64,000 nucleotides of DNA from Euphorbia lathyris. Its lineage: Eukaryota; Streptophyta; Magnoliopsida; Malpighiales; Euphorbiaceae. The notes under the pieces are model-generated. The model saw nothing but the letters and a program-made list of their open reading frames with translations, searched no databases and was not told the origin of the DNA. Position numbers and translations under genes: made by a program. Every line of letters begins with the position of its first letter. Position 1 is the first letter of the stretch. Shown here in pieces: positions 10,992 through 24,005 of the stretch. The DNA lies in contig NC_088910.1 in assembly GCF_963576675.1 (NCBI RefSeq), forward strand, positions 26,848,531-26,912,530, given 5' to 3'.

Positions 10992-13900
10992 TTATTGAAG
11001 GGGATTAGACATACCGATAGCTTCCCTTAGTATGTTGAATTGTTCACGTGCCAAGGGCTTGGTGAAGATATCTGTAAGCTGTTCATTTGTTGGCACGTAG
11101 GTCAGCTTGATCTCATCTTTTAGTATGTGATCTCTAATGAAGTGGTGCCTTATACTGACATGCTTCATCCTGCTGTGTTGAATTGGATTCTTAGATAGAT
11201 CAATGGCACTCTTGTTGTCACATTTGATCTCTATTGTTTCAGTCTTCACTCCATAATCCTCAAGTTGTTTCTTTATCCATAGAACTTGAGCAACACAGCT
11301 TCCAGCAGCCACGTACTCAGCTTCAGTTGTAGATAGGGCTACGGATGATTGCTTTTTGCTGAACCAAGATACTAGACAACTTCCAAGGAAATGACATCCT
11401 CCCGAAGTGCTCTTACGTTCTAGCTTATCTCGTCCGTAGTCAGCATCAGTATATCCAATGAGGGTGAAGTCATTTGAGGTTGGATACCATAGACCTGCAT
11501 CAATTGAGCTCTGCAAATATCTAAAAATTCTTTTTACAGCCGTTAGATGAGATTCTCTGGGGTCTGCTTGATATCTCGCACAATAACATACTGAGTACTG
11601 TATATCAGGTCGACTAGCTGTGAGATAAAGTAACGAACCTATCATGCCTCAATAGAGTTTAGTATCTACTGACTTACTTTTCTCATCTTTGCATAGGACA
11701 ATATGAGTACTAATAGGGGTTGATATGGGTTTGCAGTCCATCATATTGAATTTCTTTAACATTTCCTTGGTGTACTTGGACTGACTTATGAAGATGTCAT
11801 TCTTACCTTGCTTGATTTAGAGTCCAAGGAAGAAGTTGAGTTCCCCTATCATGGACATCTCGAACTCAGTTTGCATCTGTTTGCTAAATTCTTTGCACAA
11901 AGATTCGTCAATAGCACCAAATATTATATCATCTACATATATTTGTGCAAGTAGGGTATGTTTCCCCTTTTTCTTAATGAACAAGGTTGTGTCAGCTTTT
12001 CCCCTGACATAGTTCCTGGTTAGCAGGAAGTTGGGCAACCTTTCATACCAAGCTCTTGGAGCTTGTTTTAGGCCGTACAGGGCCTTTTTAAGTTTATAAA
12101 CGTGGTTTGGAAATTTTGGATCTTCAAACCCAGGAGGTTGATTAACATATACCTCTTCGTTTATGAAACCATTAAGAAATGCACTTTTGACATCCATTTG
12201 GTATAACTTAAAGTTTATGAAACTGGCATAGGCACACAATATACGTATTGCTTCTAACCTAGCAACAGGTGCAAATGTTTCCCCATAGTCAATACCATCT
12301 TGTTGGCAGTAGCCTTGGGCTACAAGTCTAGCTTTGTTTCTTATTACATTTCCATGTTCATTTAGTTTGTTTCTAAACACCCACTTAGTTCCTATAGGCT
12401 TTTGATCCCTAGGTTTAGGCACTAAATCCCATACCTCATTTCTGGTGAATTGGTCAAGTTCTTCTTGCATGGCATTGATCCAATATTCATCGTGCTCAGC
12501 ATCAGCAAAGTTCTTTGGTTCATGTATTGAGACGAATGCAACATTGCTGAGATATTTCCTGAGCTGATCTCTGGTCATCAGCTTGTTGTCAGCAGCATCA
12601 AGAATGGACTTTTCTGAATGTCCTCTTGGGATTTTTATTTCTTTGGGCAATGTTGAGTCGTTTGAAGGAGGTGTTTCTACAATCTCTACAGGAATGTACT
12701 GGTCAGCAAATGTAATTTCAACTTCTTGCTTACCTTTGGTCAGCCCTTGTACTGATGATTCAGAGGCTCTATTTTGATCAGCGGAAGCTGAGCTTGGTTC
12801 ATCTTCAGTGAGCTGAGTTGTCTTTCCTGCAGGGTCAGCTTCATCGAACTCAACATGAACAGACTCTTCTACAATCTGAGTTCGTTTATTATAGACTCTA
12901 TATGCTTTACTGTTTGTTGAGTACCCTAAGAAGATCGCTTCGTCAGCTTTAACATCAAATTTTGCAAGATTGTCCTTTGTATTGAGTATGAAACATTTAC
13001 ACCCAAAGGCACGAAAGTAACCAATGTTGGGCTTTCATCCTTTCCAAAGTTCATATGGGGTTTTCTTAAGTATAGGTCTTACTAGAGCCCTATTCAGTAT
13101 ATAGCATGCTGTGTGGACAACTTCACCCCAGAAGTACTTTGGAAGCCTATTTTCACTCAGCATGGTTCTAGCGATTTCGACAATTGTTTTGTTCTTCCTT
13201 TCAACAACCCCATTCTGTTGAGGTGTTCTAGGAGCAGAGAAATTGTGGTCAATACCACTGGCTTCACAGAATTCATCAAACTGTTGGTTTTTGAATTCTC
13301 CACCGTTGTCGCTTCTGATATGAGCTACTTTTAGGTCTTTATCAATTTCAAGCTTTCTAATAAGTGTAGTGAACATCTCAAAAGTTTCATCCTTGCTACT
13401 CAGCAGGATGATCCAAGTGTACCGAGAGAAATCATCTACAATGACCAAGGAAAATTTCTTACCTCCCAAGCTGAGTGGTTGGATAGGTCCGAAAAGATCC
13501 AAGTGTAGTAATTTCAATGGTCTCTTGGTTGAGACAATATTTTTACTTTGAAATGACTTTTTGGTTTGTTTCCCTTGCTGACAAGCTTTACACAATTGAT
13601 CTTTCTCAAATTTCAATCTGGGTAATCCCTCAACTAATTGCTTTCTAGCTAACTTGGCAAGAAGATCCATGCTGACATGCTCAAGTCTACTATGCCATAG
13701 CCAGGAGTTATCCTCTTTAGACACTAAGCATATGTTTTTGGAAAACTGTTTTTCTAAATTTAGCATGTATACATTATCTACGCGAGGGGCAGTTAAAATC
13801 AATTCATTTGTGTTCCCCTCGAGTATTTGACACTTAGTATCATCGAATACAACCTTTCTGCCGCTCTTACAAAGCTGAGCTACACTCAGTAGGTTGTATT

Positions 13901-14027
13901 TGAGACCTTTGACTAAGGAGACAGACTCAATAGTTGGGTTACCTCCGATAGTACCTGAGCCGACTATCTTACCCTTCTTATTGTCTCTGAAGCTTACACT
14001 TCCACCTCGTGTAAGCTCTAGTGTGAT
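10992..14027 (-). pseudogene. Element A copia pol: integrase, reverse transcriptase, RNase H
   Basis: This is one continuous coding sense broken by three nonsense codons. Integrase (14039-13035) has an HHCC zinc site (HSRLEH with CKACQQG) and the DDE triad in HLDLFG, SDNGGEF and NGVVERKN. After a hinge region, the RT (12650-11817) shows [20 protein letters not shown] and the catalytic IYVDDIIFG. RNase H (11645-10992) has TDADYGRD, STTEAEYVA and DNKSAIDLSKNP. Stops at 13035-13037, 11817-11819 and 11649-11651 replace Arg, Gln and Arg codons; each is a single C-to-T step (CGA to TGA, CAA to TAA). The first bases (14028-14039) belong to element B, which separates this block from the protease at 22465. 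Confidence 0.92.
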
Positions 14028-15562
14028 TGTTAAGCCCAAAATATACCTAAAATATCATTAATATTTATATCATTTTTATTACATATTCGTGTTATTTATA
14101 TCTGTTTAGATTACTTTTACTTTCGAATATCTTTCTTTCTTGCGAGGTACCTAAATATTTGGTAAAATCCAAATAGGAACGAAAAGGGATCTAAAACAGA
14201 AGAAAAACCCTTCAAAAGGAGTCAAAGACGACGTAAATCGAAAGCGCCAAGTCGAGGACACGAACGAAAGCAAGAAGTAAGAAAACTTGCCGGGCCGCGA
14301 CAGTGAATCTCGAACCCGCGGCCGCGACACGCGTGGTATAGCTATTTCTACCCTTCGTCCGAAGCTCAACTCAATGCTACGTCATTCACGGCCGAGGATC
14401 TCTATCCTCGGTAAGTGCAGAAAATTTACAAAGAGCATTTAACACATGCTGAAATCCAAGAAACACGTTCGTTCAAGTGGATAAAGACGTCCTTTCACAA
14501 TGGACACGACTCTTAACCAACGGATACATCACTTCAGTCACAACCCTTCAACATCTATAAATAAAGAGTTGATATGGAGAGAAAGGTTGTTGTTTTTATG
14601 TTATGTAACATGTTATGTTATGTAATGTAATGTAATATTGAGAGAGTTAGATTAGTGCAGAGTTTATGTAGAAACTCTGACTCAGAAAAGAGTCAGAGTT
14701 TAGATTTTATTTCTGTTCAAAACAATATGCTGTACACACATTGTTTAATCAATAATAACAAGTTTAGAAGCGTTTAGACATTGTTCCAGTTTAGTTTACA
14801 TTTTGGTGGGAGATGAGATTATTCTTCATTCCAAAGATTCGACGAGAAGAATTAGTAAAAGGATCCGCCCCCGAGCCTGACAACCTCCTAAGGAAACCCA
14901 AGGAATGGACTGATCAATCCGTTCACTTGCACGCCCTCGAAGGGTCCATGCGATTTCACTCTGTAAACTTGTATCAATTTATATTTCATCTAATAAAGTC
15001 CGTTCTATTCGACAAATCGTTATGCAGCACTTATGGTAACCAATCCAATATAAGTGAGGCTGGTGTTTTCATTAATACACAGTTGAATTCAAAATCATTA
15101 CAAGGAAACTTTGTTGAACACTTACGCAAATTATCATCTCGAAAGAGTTTTAATTTGAGTAAGGGCAACTATCCCGAAAGGGTTTTGTCGCGTTCAAAGC
15201 TAATTAATTAGAGGTTCCGTCATTTATTTCATCATTATAATTAATACAAAGTTTAAAGTTGTTTTCTTTGCTTAATGCAAACGAATACATTTATTTGTTT
15301 TTCTAAAAAGTTCTAAACGTTCCTGTCTTGCAAATTAACTTTTAAATCATAAATAATTTCTAACATCTAAAATACTCTAATCTAATTCTATTTCTAGCGA
15401 TTTCAAAACCAAATCCAATTTCAAATAACGTTTATCTATTTAATAAACCTTAAGTCGTATTTAAACTAAATTAATATAAGTTTTCGTTAAAAAGCGTTCT
15501 CTGTGGGATCGATATTTTTATTACTACAAGCGAAACCGTGCACTTGCGGAAATCGCTCAACA
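14028..15562 (+). repeat. 5' LTR of element B
   Basis: This LTR has TG...CA ends. A TATA-like box TATAAATAAA lies at 14556-14565, so transcription would plausibly start near 14590. A 132-codon open frame (14813-15211) then falls in the transcribed leader; related frames occur in the other LTRs of this family. CG-rich blocks with GCGGCCGC-type palindromes occur near 14305-14335, with an inverted GAGGATC...ATCCTCGG pair near 14392. Confidence 0.92.
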
Positions 15563-15568
15563 AGTTTT

Positions 15569-15586
15569 TGGCGCCGTTGCCAGGGA
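15569..15586 (+). other. Primer binding site of element B (tRNA-Asp type)
   Basis: TGGCGCCGTTGCCAGGGA, six bases inside the 5' LTR, matches the Athila-type site complementary to the 3' end of plant tRNA-Asp with one mismatch. Confidence 0.85.
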
Positions 15587-17047
15587 ACGCCAAATTTTTA
15601 ACAAAAATTTATATTATTCGTGTTTTATTTCGAACTTTGGTTTACATATCTATTTATTTATTTTTATAGTTTTTATTTAGTTTTTGAGGATGGTCACTAG
15701 GACTAAATCCTCGTTGTTATTTAACGTTTGCAATTCAATGTTTGCAGATAAGAAAATCCAAGTTTTTTCAAAGATAAACTGGAGATTTGATCATCAGTAT
15801 AAATACACAGAAGGAGTCTACAGAAAAGAAATTCAGTATACAGATACATCAGAGAGGAAAGCAAATTTTTGAAACAGGATGTCAGACGTGACATATGACT
15901 TTTCCAGAAAATTTACCTTTTCCCAAACACCTTTATCTCTTTTCTATACACTTAACCCTTCACCAAAATATCATATCTCTTTGTTAAGAAATTTATTCAA
16001 TTCCTACACATAACCCAAATAATTTCCTTTTTATCATTTCCTTCAACACCTACATTTATCTCTCTAAGAAACAGCCGATCAACTCTTCTCAGACAGATAT
16101 ATCAGAAGTAGGAAGAAATTACCTTATCCTCCAGGAAGGAATTGTATACTTTTAAAATAGTTTTGAAAGTTTCGGTTCATGTGCGTAGTTTTTGTTTAAG
16201 GCCAGAACCAGAAGTTCGGACATTCAACCGAAATCACTAGATCCTTAAAATGAGAAAACGCTAAAAAGAAAGCGCTTAAAAAAATGCTAAAAAAAAGATA
16301 AAAAAATATAAAAACTCTATTTCCAGGTAAGTTTTCAAACCTTTTGTTGTTTATCTTTAGTCTTATTTGTTGTTTTATTTTCATCTTTACTTGTTTTAAA
16401 TTTAATTTACATTTATTTATAATTTATAATTTTTAGTTTTTAAATATGCGTATGTCAAGTTTTAAATCAATAAAATTTATTTAAGTCATGTTCTAAGTTT
16501 GTCCAAGCAAAAGGAAGAAAAAAATATATTTCTGAACTTACTGAGAATGTGAATTCTCAGTTAAGAATTTTATTTTCAAAGCCTTAAATGTTTCTGAACT
16601 TATAGAGAATCTGAATTCTCAGTTGAGAATTCAGAATTTCAAAAATTTCAAGGGAAATGAAGAGAAAATAAAAATTTCTGAACTGACCGAGGATTGAAAT
16701 CCTAGGCCGAGGATCAGAATTCTCTGTAACATCAGCGAAAAAAAAAAAAATTAGCGTGCCGCGACCGCGGCTCAGTATCCTCGGTCGCCACACGGTGAAT
16801 TCCTGCAGAATCAGACCTATATTCTTCTTTTCCTACAGACACAACTTTTCAGAAACGAAAAATTGAGTCTCTTCATCTTTAGGATGTTTGATTAACACCT
16901 TTTCACATCAAAACAACACCTACTTTCATCCTATGATTTTATAAATAAGTTATAGAGGATCAAAGTTCTGTTACATTCTTTTCATCTCTATCATAAGTCT
17001 CTGATTTTCTTATATCTTTATTAACCAGAAACAAAGTTCAGAGAACT
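15587..17047 (+). other. Element B leader and deleted gag region
   Basis: The first about 100 bases align with the equivalent part of element C. The gag-protease block of C is missing. A short frame at 15690 begins MVTRTKSS, reminiscent of the MTRSK start of gag in element D, and may be a gag relic. Around 16540-16720, AATTCTCA..TGAGAATT inverted repeats recur, and a CG-rich CCGCGG block lies near 16760-16790. No other gene was seen. Confidence 0.5.
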
Positions 17048-17074
17048 TTGCTTCCTTACCTATTTTCAAACACC

Positions 17075-17962
17075 ATGACTTCTGTTGCAGACAATAAACG
17101 TCCTGACTTATCAGCACGCTATGGTTGTTTCTTTCCGGCGTATAATCATGATGAGGGACGTCGTTATTATCAATTTCGATATACAATGCCCGTCGGGATG
17201 TTATATATGGACGAGTTCTTGAATGATGAACTCGGAATAAGCGACGATATGAATCGCTATTTAGAGAAATTGGGGTGGACTAAGTTTGCTCATATGAAAT
17301 TTCCAATAATTAGAGATTGGATTCTGGAATTTCTCTGTTCTGTACGTTTTGTTAACAAACATCGGATGCATCTTAGTTTTCGCCACGACGGCAAAACTTA
17401 CACATTTGGTTACCCAGAGTTACATGCCTGGTTTGGTTTTCCCCTACGGAATACATCCACACATCGTCCTGGCAAAAATATGACGTCTAGAGAAATCTGG
17501 CGAATGCTAACTGGTTTTTGGCGTTTCAATCCCAGCCTCGCCTACAATAAGAGTATCAAATCCAATTCTATGGTTTATTTACATAAATTCTTGTGTCACA
17601 GTTTGTTTGGACGCACTTCTAGTAGTATGCTCCAAGACACTGACCTGTATGTCTTAGGCGACATCTTCCGAGGCAATACCGTGAATTCATCGAAGATTTT
17701 GATGGACGGTCTGGTTGCCGCTTCTAGGTTGAAAGGGAGAGAGTCAACGGGATATGGGAATATAATCTGTGGCATTATACTCGGAGCGAAAGGATTAGTC
17801 GATGTTCCGTGGACCGATCCAGAACCCTTTCCATTTCTGGATTATGAATACATGGAAAAAGAGGGTCTGGTTAAAAATGTTTTTAGGATTGGCCCACAAT
17901 TTCTTTCTGCAGAAGAAAGACAGATCTTCGTGCAGGCGAAGATTGATCGTTATCGGGCCTAG
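17075..17962 (+). CDS. ATHILA-ORF1-like protein of element B
   Basis: The frame is open from 17048, but the ATG at 17075 (MTSVADNK) aligns with the start of the homologous ORF in element C, so it is preferred. The 295-residue product has no zinc finger, signal peptide or evident catalytic motif. Conserved blocks shared with both C proteins are LGWTKFAHMKFP, a basic LSFRHDGKTYTFGYPELHAWFGFP region, LHKFLCHSLFGR and a C-terminal IICGIILGAKG. I match it to the ATHILA ORF-1 family from memory. A TAG replaces the AAG found in C, cutting 12 residues from the C-terminus. Just after the stop there is a partial repeat of the preceding GTTAAAAA..GATTGGGCC segment. Its function is unknown; it is the only protein this element could make apart from the LTR leader frame. 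Confidence 0.75.
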   Translation: MTSVADNKRPDLSARYGCFFPAYNHDEGRRYYQFRYTMPVGMLYMDEFLNDELGISDDMNRYLEKLGWTKFAHMKFPIIRDWILEFLCSVRFVNKHRMHLSFRHDGKTYTFGYPELHAWFGFPLRNTSTHRPGKNMTSREIWRMLTGFWRFNPSLAYNKSIKSNSMVYLHKFLCHSLFGRTSSSMLQDTDLYVLGDIFRGNTVNSSKILMDGLVAASRLKGRESTGYGNIICGIILGAKGLVDVPWTDPEPFPFLDYEYMEKEGLVKNVFRIGPQFLSAEERQIFVQAKIDRYRA

Positions 17963-20914
17963 TTAAAAAAGTTTTCAAGATTGGGCCACAGTTCAACGGG
18001 ATGACGTTTTAATTTGCCTTTGTGTTGTTTAGTATTTTTGTTTTCATACAGTATGTAAATAGGTTTGTTTGTTTATAATTGAATTCATATTTGATATTTT
18101 ATTTTATTTGTTCATGCAATTATAATAAATCCATTCTTTTTATTATTTCGTCTGAGTACCGGTTTTATGTCTGTTTGAATTTTATCAGAGATAATTAATC
18201 GATGACGATAATTCTCAGTTTATATTTAACATCTTATGAATCTATTAAATAAGACATTAATAAGTACATGACTAAATTAAATGTAAATGACTAAATTTAG
18301 ATTCATTTTTACATAATTAAATGCACATAAATGCTTCAATTAATTTTAGTTCAAAACCTTTCATATTTTTACTTTTAACATTCATTAATTAAAGCATTTT
18401 CATTTATTTTTTCATTAATAAGGATAAACCTTTGGTTTTCCTTATCATTTAATGTTTTACATTTATGTTCTTAAGTACAGATTACATTGTCCAGGAGTCC
18501 AGGATCAAATTTATCAAAGAAATTACACGAATTGGAGTTAATATGCAGAATTGGGTGACCAAAGGGTGATCCGCGGCCGAGAAATAATGGATTCTCGGTA
18601 ACTTCAGCCAATTCACTCCAAATTCAGACAAAAAATTCGCTGCCATACGCGATTCGTGGCCGCGAATAGTGGATTCTCGGTAACTTCAGCGAATTCCCAC
18701 AACAATTCAAAGAAAAAAATTGGCTGGACAACGCGATCCGCGGCCGCGGATACACATCCGCGACCGCGACACGCGTGTTAGAGGCAACTCCAAGTCCGGA
18801 TTTTTGGCCTATTTTTCAACCTTTTTCTTATTCAACCTCTACTTACACCTTTTCCTATTCCAACTATACTAATTACTCTTCCTATTCCTACTTTACCTAT
18901 TAAACTTCCTATTCCACCCTATATATACCTATCCCTTACACAAACCTAACATCACCTTAATTCTAATTTTACCCAAATTACACAATCCAAACTCTTCCCA
19001 GTACAAATTAATTCCACACCATTTCGCCTTTACTTTTACCAAATTTATTGTTTTGGATGCTACGGGTATCGTGGAATTGTTTTCAATCACTTACTCCTAA
19101 TTATTTTCCAATGTTGGATTATGCCTCATATTTTTACACATTCATTTAGTGGTTACGCCAATGTTGGTTAGTTTAGAAGTTCAATTTTGGTACTACAAGT
19201 TCACATGGTAATGGTATTAAAGAGGATGGTAATGAGCAGACCCATTTTTTTTGGGGGATGACGATATGCATTATGATGATGGAAATGTAGAGCATGCAAC
19301 GCACAAGAGCATGTTGTTTTCTACACATAAGCACAAAAGTATGGTTAGATGATATTGTTCCAAGAATTCCAAAGATGATCCGTGGTGGGTGCCAATAACA
19401 TACTTTAAGGAGAGAACACACGTCAACCCGACGCCGGTTATTATCATTTTTCCGTCGTCAAGGCGTAGTGACCACACCGTCTCCACCAGATTCACGTTCA
19501 CGTAATCAGGTTATATCTAAACTTTTCTTTCCTCCTTTATTTTGTTTTGTTACAATACACCTATTTTTTTTTATTATGTTTGGTCCACTTTTAATATCTT
19601 CATTTGGATACTTTAATTTCATACTTTTTCTTTCTTCATTCGTATGATTTCTTTTCGTACCATTTTTCGTGTTTTATCAATTTTTGCACCAATGAGGACA
19701 TGGTCCAATTTAAGTGTGGGAGGAGATATATACATATATCATTTTTATACAAACGAATGAATGAATGAATGTATGCAAATGAATGAATGTATGCAACACT
19801 CACTTGTTTTCAAAAATATATTGCAACACTTTTAAATATATATATTGCAACAAATGAAAAAAACTTAACATTTTTATGAAATATCATTTTTATACATTTA
19901 TAATTTAATCATAAATTAAAAACTTAGATTATGATTATTTTTAGGTCATCATTATCGATAGAAATAATATATTTCTATACGGGTAATATTTTTCGAAATT
20001 TTTCACAAATCTTCGACACGATTTTAAATAAAAATTGTCTCGAGTAAATGTATTTAAGTAATAAATTCTTTATTTTCAATCTCTATTTCATATCATGAAA
20101 TTCATGATACAATAAATCTTATTTTAAATTTTTAATTAGGTTTATAGGCATTAAATTAAACTAACAATTTTTAGCTCGGTTTTGATTTTGTCTTACATTA
20201 ACACCAATTGAAGTTTTTAAGGAAACTTTAGCCATAATACATGTTGAATTTTAAGTCAATATAGGATGAATGTGCTAATTTTCTTTTTCCCAAGTTATAA
20301 TTAATAAATCGTATTCTTAACTTTTGGCCACGATTGAGACCAACCTTATCACAGTCGAGGTATGAAAGGGAAGAAATAAATAAGTAAAGCGTACTTTTGG
20401 CCACGGTTGCGACCACCCTTATCACAATCGAGGTATGAAAGGAACGTTTAAATAAGAAAAATTAAGCGTGTTTAAAGTTTAAAGTAACGATTGCGTCCAC
20501 CCATGGCATGGTCGGTACCTCTTAAGCGAACATAAAACAAATGCATATAAAGTTACGATCGAGACCACCCTTATCACGGGCGTAACTAAGCAAACAAATT
20601 AAACTTAATAAATCATATATAATAATTCAAGTTTGGGAAAGGAAATTTGGTGCTTTGAAATGCCTTGAGATGAAAGACTCAATAACATGCGTGCTTACAT
20701 CGTCCCGAATACTTCAATTTAAACATTGAAATACAAGACGAATGATATATCATATTTATACTAAGTTAGTTTAATATTTTGCGTATAAATATGCCATGCG
20801 AAGTTAGTCTTTTCGGCTTAACTAATTTAAAAAGTAAACACAAAGATATATGTTTTATTTTCAAAAAGAGATTAGTTAAGGAATAAGTTCAGTGGAATTT
20901 TGCTCGGGACTAGC
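17963..20914 (+). other. Element B 3' internal region, non-coding
   Basis: No intact gene lies here. 18545-18780 holds three diverged copies of the about 84-bp CG-rich unit also found in element C. The position equivalent to C's 401-codon ORF (about 18960-19660) keeps no frame. 19660-20600 is collinear with 27560-28470 of C in reverse orientation. It includes a stretch of ATGAATGAATGA tetranucleotide repeats near 19755-19790 and the GACCACCCTTATCAC repeats at 20280-20600. Confidence 0.65.
20280..20600 (+). repeat. Tandem about 60-80 bp repeats with a CGATTG...TTATCAC core (element B)
   Basis: Four imperfect copies share a core of an ACGATTGNGACC-type word followed by ACCCTTATCAC and GTCGAGGTATGAAAGG (cores near 20330, 20403, 20487 and 20559). 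The third copy is diverged, with CCCATGGCATGG in place of CCCTTATCAC. The array is conserved in element C at about 27560-27840 on the other strand. No reading frame runs through it. Confidence 0.7.
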
Positions 20915-22464
20915 AAAAAATTAAGTGTGGAGATTTGTTAAGCCCAAAATATACCTAAAATTTCATTAATATTTATATCATTTTTATTACATATTCGTGT
21001 TATTTATATCTGTTTAGATTACTTTTACTTTCGAATATCTTTCTTTCTTGCGAGGTACCTAAATATTTGGTAAAATCCAAATAGGAACGAAAAGGGATCT
21101 AAAACAGAAGAAAAACCCTTCAAAAGGAGTCAAAGACGACGTAAATCGAAAGCGCCAAGTCGAGGACACGAACGAAAGCAAGAAGTAAGAAAACTTGCCG
21201 GGCCGCGACAGTGAATCTCGAACCCGCGGCCGCGACACGTGTGGTATAGCTATTTCTACCCTTCGTCCGAAGCTCAACTCAATGCTACGTCATTCACGGC
21301 CGAGGATCTCTATCCTCGGTAAGTGCAGAAAATTTACAAAGAGCATTTAACACATGCTGAAATCCAAGAAACACGTTCGTTCAATTGGATAAAGACGTCC
21401 TTTCACAACGGACACGACTCTTAACCAACGGATACATCACTTCAGTCACAACCCTTCAACATCTATAAATAAAGAGTTGATATGGAGAGAAAGGTTGTTG
21501 TTTTTATGTTATGTAACATGTTATGTTATGTAATGTAATGTAATATTGAGAGAGTTAGATTAGTGCAGAGTTTATGTAGAAACTCTGACTCAGAAAAGAG
21601 TCAGAGTTTAGATTTTATTTCTGTTCAAAACAATATGCTGTACACACATTGTTTAATCGATAATAACAAGTTTAGAAGCGTTTAGACATTGTTCCAGTTT
21701 AGTTTACATTTTGGTGGGAGATGAGATTATTCTTCATTCCAAAGATTCGACGAGAAGAATTAGTAAAAGGATCCGCCCCCGAGCCTGACAACCTCCTAAG
21801 GAAACCCAAGGAAGGGACTGATCAATCCGTTCACTTGCACGCCCTCGAAGGGTCCATGCGATTTCACTCTGTAAACTTGTATCAATTTATATTTCATCTA
21901 ATAAAGTCCGTTCTATTCGACAAATCGTTATGCAGCACTTATGGTAACCAATCCAATATAAGTGAGGCTGGTGTTTTCATTAATACGCAGTTGAATTCAA
22001 AATCATTACAAGGAAACTTTGTTGAACACTTAGGCAAATTATCATCTCGAAAGAGTTTTAATTTGAGTAAGGGCAACTATCCCGAAAGGGTTTTGTCACG
22101 TTCAAAGCCAATTAATTAGAGGTTCCGTCATTTATTTCATCATTATAATTAATACAAAGTTTAAAGTTGTTTTCTTTGCTCAATGCAAACGAATACATTT
22201 ATTTGTTTTTCTAAAAAGTTCTAAACGTTCCTGTCTTGCAAATTTAAATCATAAATAATTTCTAACATCTAAAATACTCTAATCTAATTCTATTTCTAGC
22301 GATTTCAAAACCAAATCCAATTTCAAATAACGTTTATCTATTTAATAAACCTTAAGTTGTATTTAAACTAAATTAATATAAGTTTTCGTTAAAAAGCGTT
22401 CTCTGTGGGAACGATATTTTTATTACTACAAGCGAAATCGTGCACTTGCGGAAATCGCTCAACA
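20915..22464 (+). repeat. Polypurine tract and 3' LTR of element B
   Basis: 20915-20935 is purine-rich (AAAAAATTAAGTGTGGAGATT) directly before the LTR at 20936-22464. The LTR copies the 5' LTR with about 15 substitutions and a 6-bp deletion near 22243. The TATA-like box is at 21464-21473 and the LTR leader frame at 21721-22119 is still open. Confidence 0.9.
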
Positions 22465-24005
22465 GTGATGAATTATGTTTCATCACCTGTCATGTGCCTT
22501 GAGCATGCGCTGTCTATATACCACAGCTTTGACTTCTCTACGCATGTCAAGCTAACCTGCATTTTAAACTATTCATTTTTAGGTACCCAATTCTTTTTGG
22601 GTCCTTTCTTGTTAGTGTAAACAGGTGCAAAATCATATTTTAATTTGTGACGACATACTTTCATAGTGTGGCCTGGCTTACCACAAAAGTCACAAAATAT
22701 TACCTTTGGGGGTTATACTGAGTGCGGTCAGCATTGTTGTGCTGAGCATGCCAGCATACCTTTGTGGAATGTCCTTTTCTTCTGCAGAAGTCACATTGGA
22801 CAACTCGCTTGTTATGCCAACACACTTCTTTTGTGTGCCCCCTTTTTCCACAACATTCACATTGAGTGAACTGCTTATGCTGACTAGTACTTGCGTATTC
22901 AGTATGGGGTTTATTTCCATTTGAGCCTTTTATTTGACTCTGTAAGGTTGTAACATCCTTTCTGAGTTTCTTTGACTCAGATTGAACCTCCATGACAAAC
23001 TTATGCATTATTTGAATGTTGTTATGTAAATCTGCATTGTCTTGGAGGAGATATCTGAGATCACTCAGCTTGACCTCTTCAATCTCGTCACACCGCCTGC
23101 TGAGTGATTTGATTTTCTTGTTACACTTTTTAGTTAGTGTGTATAAATCACTCAAGGCATTTACCATCTCATTTCTAAGCAAAAGTAGGGGTGTTACCTC
23201 ATTGTTGTGTACCTCCTGGTCAGTTTCATCAGAGAGGTCAGCTTGCTCAGATTGAGAGTGATCAGCATCATCGGCCATGAAGCATATGTTTGCCGTTTCA
23301 TTTGCATCAGCTTCGGATGATGTTGACTCATCACTTTCACTCCATGTTGCTACCATTGCCTTCTTGTTTCCCTTCTTATCTCTTTTTAGGTTTGGACAGC
23401 TTGACTTGATGTGCCCTGTTTGGTGGCACTCAAAACATGTGACAGACTTGGAGCTGTCCTTCTTATATTTGTCACTAGACTCAGCCTTGTACCTATCACC
23501 TTTCTTGTATGGCCTTTTGCTGTTTCTGTCATTTCTTCTGAACAGTTTCTTCATCTTTCTAGTGAACATAGCCATTTCCTCATCATCAGTTGACTCAGCT
23601 TCTGTGGAGTCGTCTTTCATCACTAGTGATTTCTGTTTCTTATCTTCGGACTTTTCTTTAGCTTCAAAGTTTTTCATAGAGATCTCATGGGTCAGCAGAG
23701 ATCCGATCAGCTCATCATAGTTGTAGGTAGTCAAGTCCTGAGCTTCTTCTACAGCTGTTTTCTTTGCTTGCCAGCTCTTAGGTAGACTTCTCAGGATTTT
23801 CTTCACCTGTTCCTCTTCAGTGAAGTTCTTTCCAAGTCTTTTGAGCTCATTTATGATGTTGGTGAACCTTGAGTTCATTTCTGAGATGTCTTCGTTTTTG
23901 TTCATCTCGAACAGCTCGTAGAGTCTCATATGCTGATTGACTTTGGACTCCTTAACCTTACTGGTGCCTTCATAGGTCACTTCAAGCTTTTTCCAAATCT
24001 CCTGT
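22465..24005 (-). pseudogene. Element A copia gag C-terminal half and protease start
   Basis: Read on the minus strand from 24005, this continues gag (EIWKKLEVTYEGTSKVKESK, a UBN2-type copia gag) after the solo LTR insertion. It has four CCHC zinc knuckles: CFECHQTGHIKSSC, CECCGKRGHTKEVC, CDFCRRKGHSTKVC and, after a frameshift near 22700, CDFCGKPGHTMKVC. A coiled-coil-like acidic region lies between the first and second. The protease begins at about 22530 with WYIDSACSRHMTGD; SIRE/copia proteases normally have DSG or DSGC, so the Gly-to-Ala change is notable. In-frame stops follow the fourth knuckle and lie at 22473-22475 (a Gln codon by family comparison). The apparent first residues of the 455-codon frame, beyond 24005, come from the inserted LTR. 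Confidence 0.85.

Larger units (their letters stand above)
14028..22464 (+). mobile_element. Athila-like gypsy non-autonomous element B
   Basis: This plus-strand LTR element is inserted at the protease/integrase junction of element A. LTRs of 1535 bp (14028-15562) and 1529 bp (20936-22464) have TGTTAAG...CTCAACA ends. The TSD is GTGAT (14023-14027 and 22465-22469). A tRNA-Asp-type primer site follows the 5' LTR and a purine-rich tract precedes the 3' LTR. The only sizeable gene is an ATHILA-ORF1-like ORF at 17075-17962; gag, protease, RT, RNase H and integrase are absent. The internal region is collinear with element C but lacks C's gag-protease block and its second ORF. LTR pairs differ at about 15 sites by eye, so the insertion is fairly recent. 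Confidence 0.92.
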
